Shown here in pieces: positions 62,740-64,000 of a stretch of 64,000 bases of DNA (position 1 is the first letter of the stretch; each line of letters begins with the position of its first letter). The stretch spans positions 47,114,458-47,178,457 of the forward strand of contig CM030365.1 of assembly GCA_017893485.1 (NCBI GenBank), read 5' to 3'. Made by a program: the position numbers and the translations under genes. Source of the DNA: Hemerocallis citrina. Its lineage: Eukaryota; Streptophyta; Magnoliopsida; Asparagales; Asphodelaceae. The notes under the pieces were generated by a model. That model ran no database searches, was not told where the DNA came from, and saw nothing but the letters and a program-made list of their open reading frames with translations.

Positions 62740-64000
62740 TGTAACCCCTATTTTCCCAAAAATATATTTTTTGTGTATTTTCTGTATTTAAAAATTTTTG
62801 CAAATTATTTTTTTCGGTTTTCAAGTTCTTTTGTCAAATTGTGCTATCCGATATCCTATTAAAATCTATTTTGATCGATAATTTTATTTGTTTTCGATTA
62901 TTATTATTATTATTACAAAATCGTATTGTATTTGCTAGCATTTGAGTATTAACTGAATTTATACTATTTGATTTATTATTGTATTACTGATTGTTATACT
63001 TGATTTAATTATTTACTATTGATTATTTTATCTATTCTTTTGGATATTAAACCCAATACCCAATTCAAAACCCAATTATACAATAACCCATTTATCAATT
63101 AAAGCCTATACCCATTCACTTAAACTACCCACCTTTATCCATTACCCAATATCCACTCTAAAACCCCAAAACCCGATTATCATTACCCCCAAACTCGTTT
63201 ACATCCCCAGACCCGAATACAACCCTAACCCTGCCTATTTATAAGGAGTCTGTTCGTTTACCCTTCCCCTAGCCGTCACCTTCTTCATTAAACCCATCCC
63301 CCCGTTTCATTGTCTTCTACCTCCCTCATCTCCCACTCTCCTTCTCCCGCCTATCCCCCTGTGCCAACTTACAACCTGGGGCACCGCGACTCCCCTCTCC
63401 TCATCGCCAACACAAGACAGCTGCGACAACAGCCACACCAGCGACGTCGAGCAGCCAGTGTCGCTGCCGTGCCTTCTAATGCACTACAACAGTACCCGAC
63501 CACCCCCTTCACTCCAGTGCCAGCCCCCTGCCTGTCTTCTCCCTCCGGTGACGCTCTACAGCATCGAAAACCCTCCTCCTTACTCCTCGCCTGCAGCCAC
63601 CTGCGGCACCTCATCGCGATGCCAGCACCGTCTGCCACTGCGCACCGTCCACCGCCAAGCAACAACCTCCACACCACCGCAATGCCACCACCAGTCCTCC
63701 GCCCTGTCGCCCTACACCACTACATCGGTCCAGCACCCCCCTCTGGCCTGTCCTCCTAACGCCGATGCTGCTCAGTGCGCCGTACGTCTCCTCCCGCAGT
63801 GCAGCCCCGTGGGTGCTGTTCTTGATCGTGTGGGTGTTTGATCATGGCTGAGTACATTGTTAGCCGTCCGATTGATCTTGATTCTTGATCTCTTGTTGTG
63901 GGCCGTCAGATCTTCACGATCTCATCTTGATCTTCTTGATCATGGTTTCATCTTGGCTGTCCGTTGGATCTTAATCATCACCTTTGATTATGGACCATTG
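62740..64000 (+). mobile_element. 3' LTR of element D, cut by window edge
   Basis: It starts TGTAACCCCTATTTTCCC right after the polypurine tract. It has a TATTTATAAGG box near 63235, then a GC-rich stretch (63250-63790) with overlapping ORFs on both strands and a GATC-rich stretch after 63820, as in 23926-25370. It continues past 64000. Confidence 0.92.

Noticed and set aside
63310..63841. Proline/serine-rich ORFs of 127-149 aa as cell-wall-like proteins
   Set aside because: Same GC-rich LTR stretch as in other copies, with overlapping frames on both strands.

Overview
The window looks like plant nuclear DNA, probably heterochromatin of a repeat-rich genome. It is AT-rich, has no recognisable host gene, and is almost wall-to-wall LTR retrotransposon sequence. 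Initiator-Met-tRNA primer sites (TGGTATCAGAGC), LTRs of the TGTAAC...TTACA/TGACA type, Ty3/gypsy Gag-Pol with a Tekay-like chromodomain tail, hAT-type elements and a TRIM all fit an angiosperm; I cannot name the species. All coding regions are broken.

Layout. 1-1036 is a minus-strand LTR piece of a family here called T (TGTAACCCC..., LTR about 3-3.7 kb). 1671-8898 is a decayed minus-strand element with two very long LTRs around a 708-base core; the fuller LTR carries an 8-copy 70-base array and a MITE. 8899-9521 is an LTR tail, and 9604-12918 a solo LTR with a perfect GTTAT target duplication. The solo LTR sits next to a minus-strand Tat/Ogre-like gypsy element (12924-16176, continuing at 35285-~37090).

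That Tat-like element is split by element B, a plus-strand Tekay-like chromovirus (16182-35279, duplication ATAGT). B has two LTRs, primer site, gag, protease, RT, RNase H, integrase and chromodomain. B is split inside integrase by a minus-strand long solo LTR (22204-31208, duplication GGAGA), which is split by a plus-strand family T solo LTR (23926-27656, duplication ATACG). The result is a four-layer nest dated by three perfect 5-base duplications.

37255-39535 is a minus-strand gypsy gag-pol remnant with its LTR from 39536. 41741-45456 is a family T LTR piece holding a 922-base non-autonomous hAT element. 45457-54698 is element E, a plus-strand element that keeps only a gag-like ORF with a zinc knuckle; its 3' LTR holds a 1.37-kb TRIM. 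54699-55535 is a hAT transposase relic. 56594-61642 is element C, a minus-strand family T element deleted from primer site to integrase. 61643-61874 is a gag scrap, and 62740-64000 is the start of a further plus-strand family T LTR that leaves the window.

No host gene pathway or new molecular system is visible. The interest lies in the insertion chronology, the satellite-like arrays inside LTRs, repeated microhomology deletions, stop codons that fit cytosine-methylation decay, and the small non-autonomous elements whose empty sites are visible in sister LTRs.
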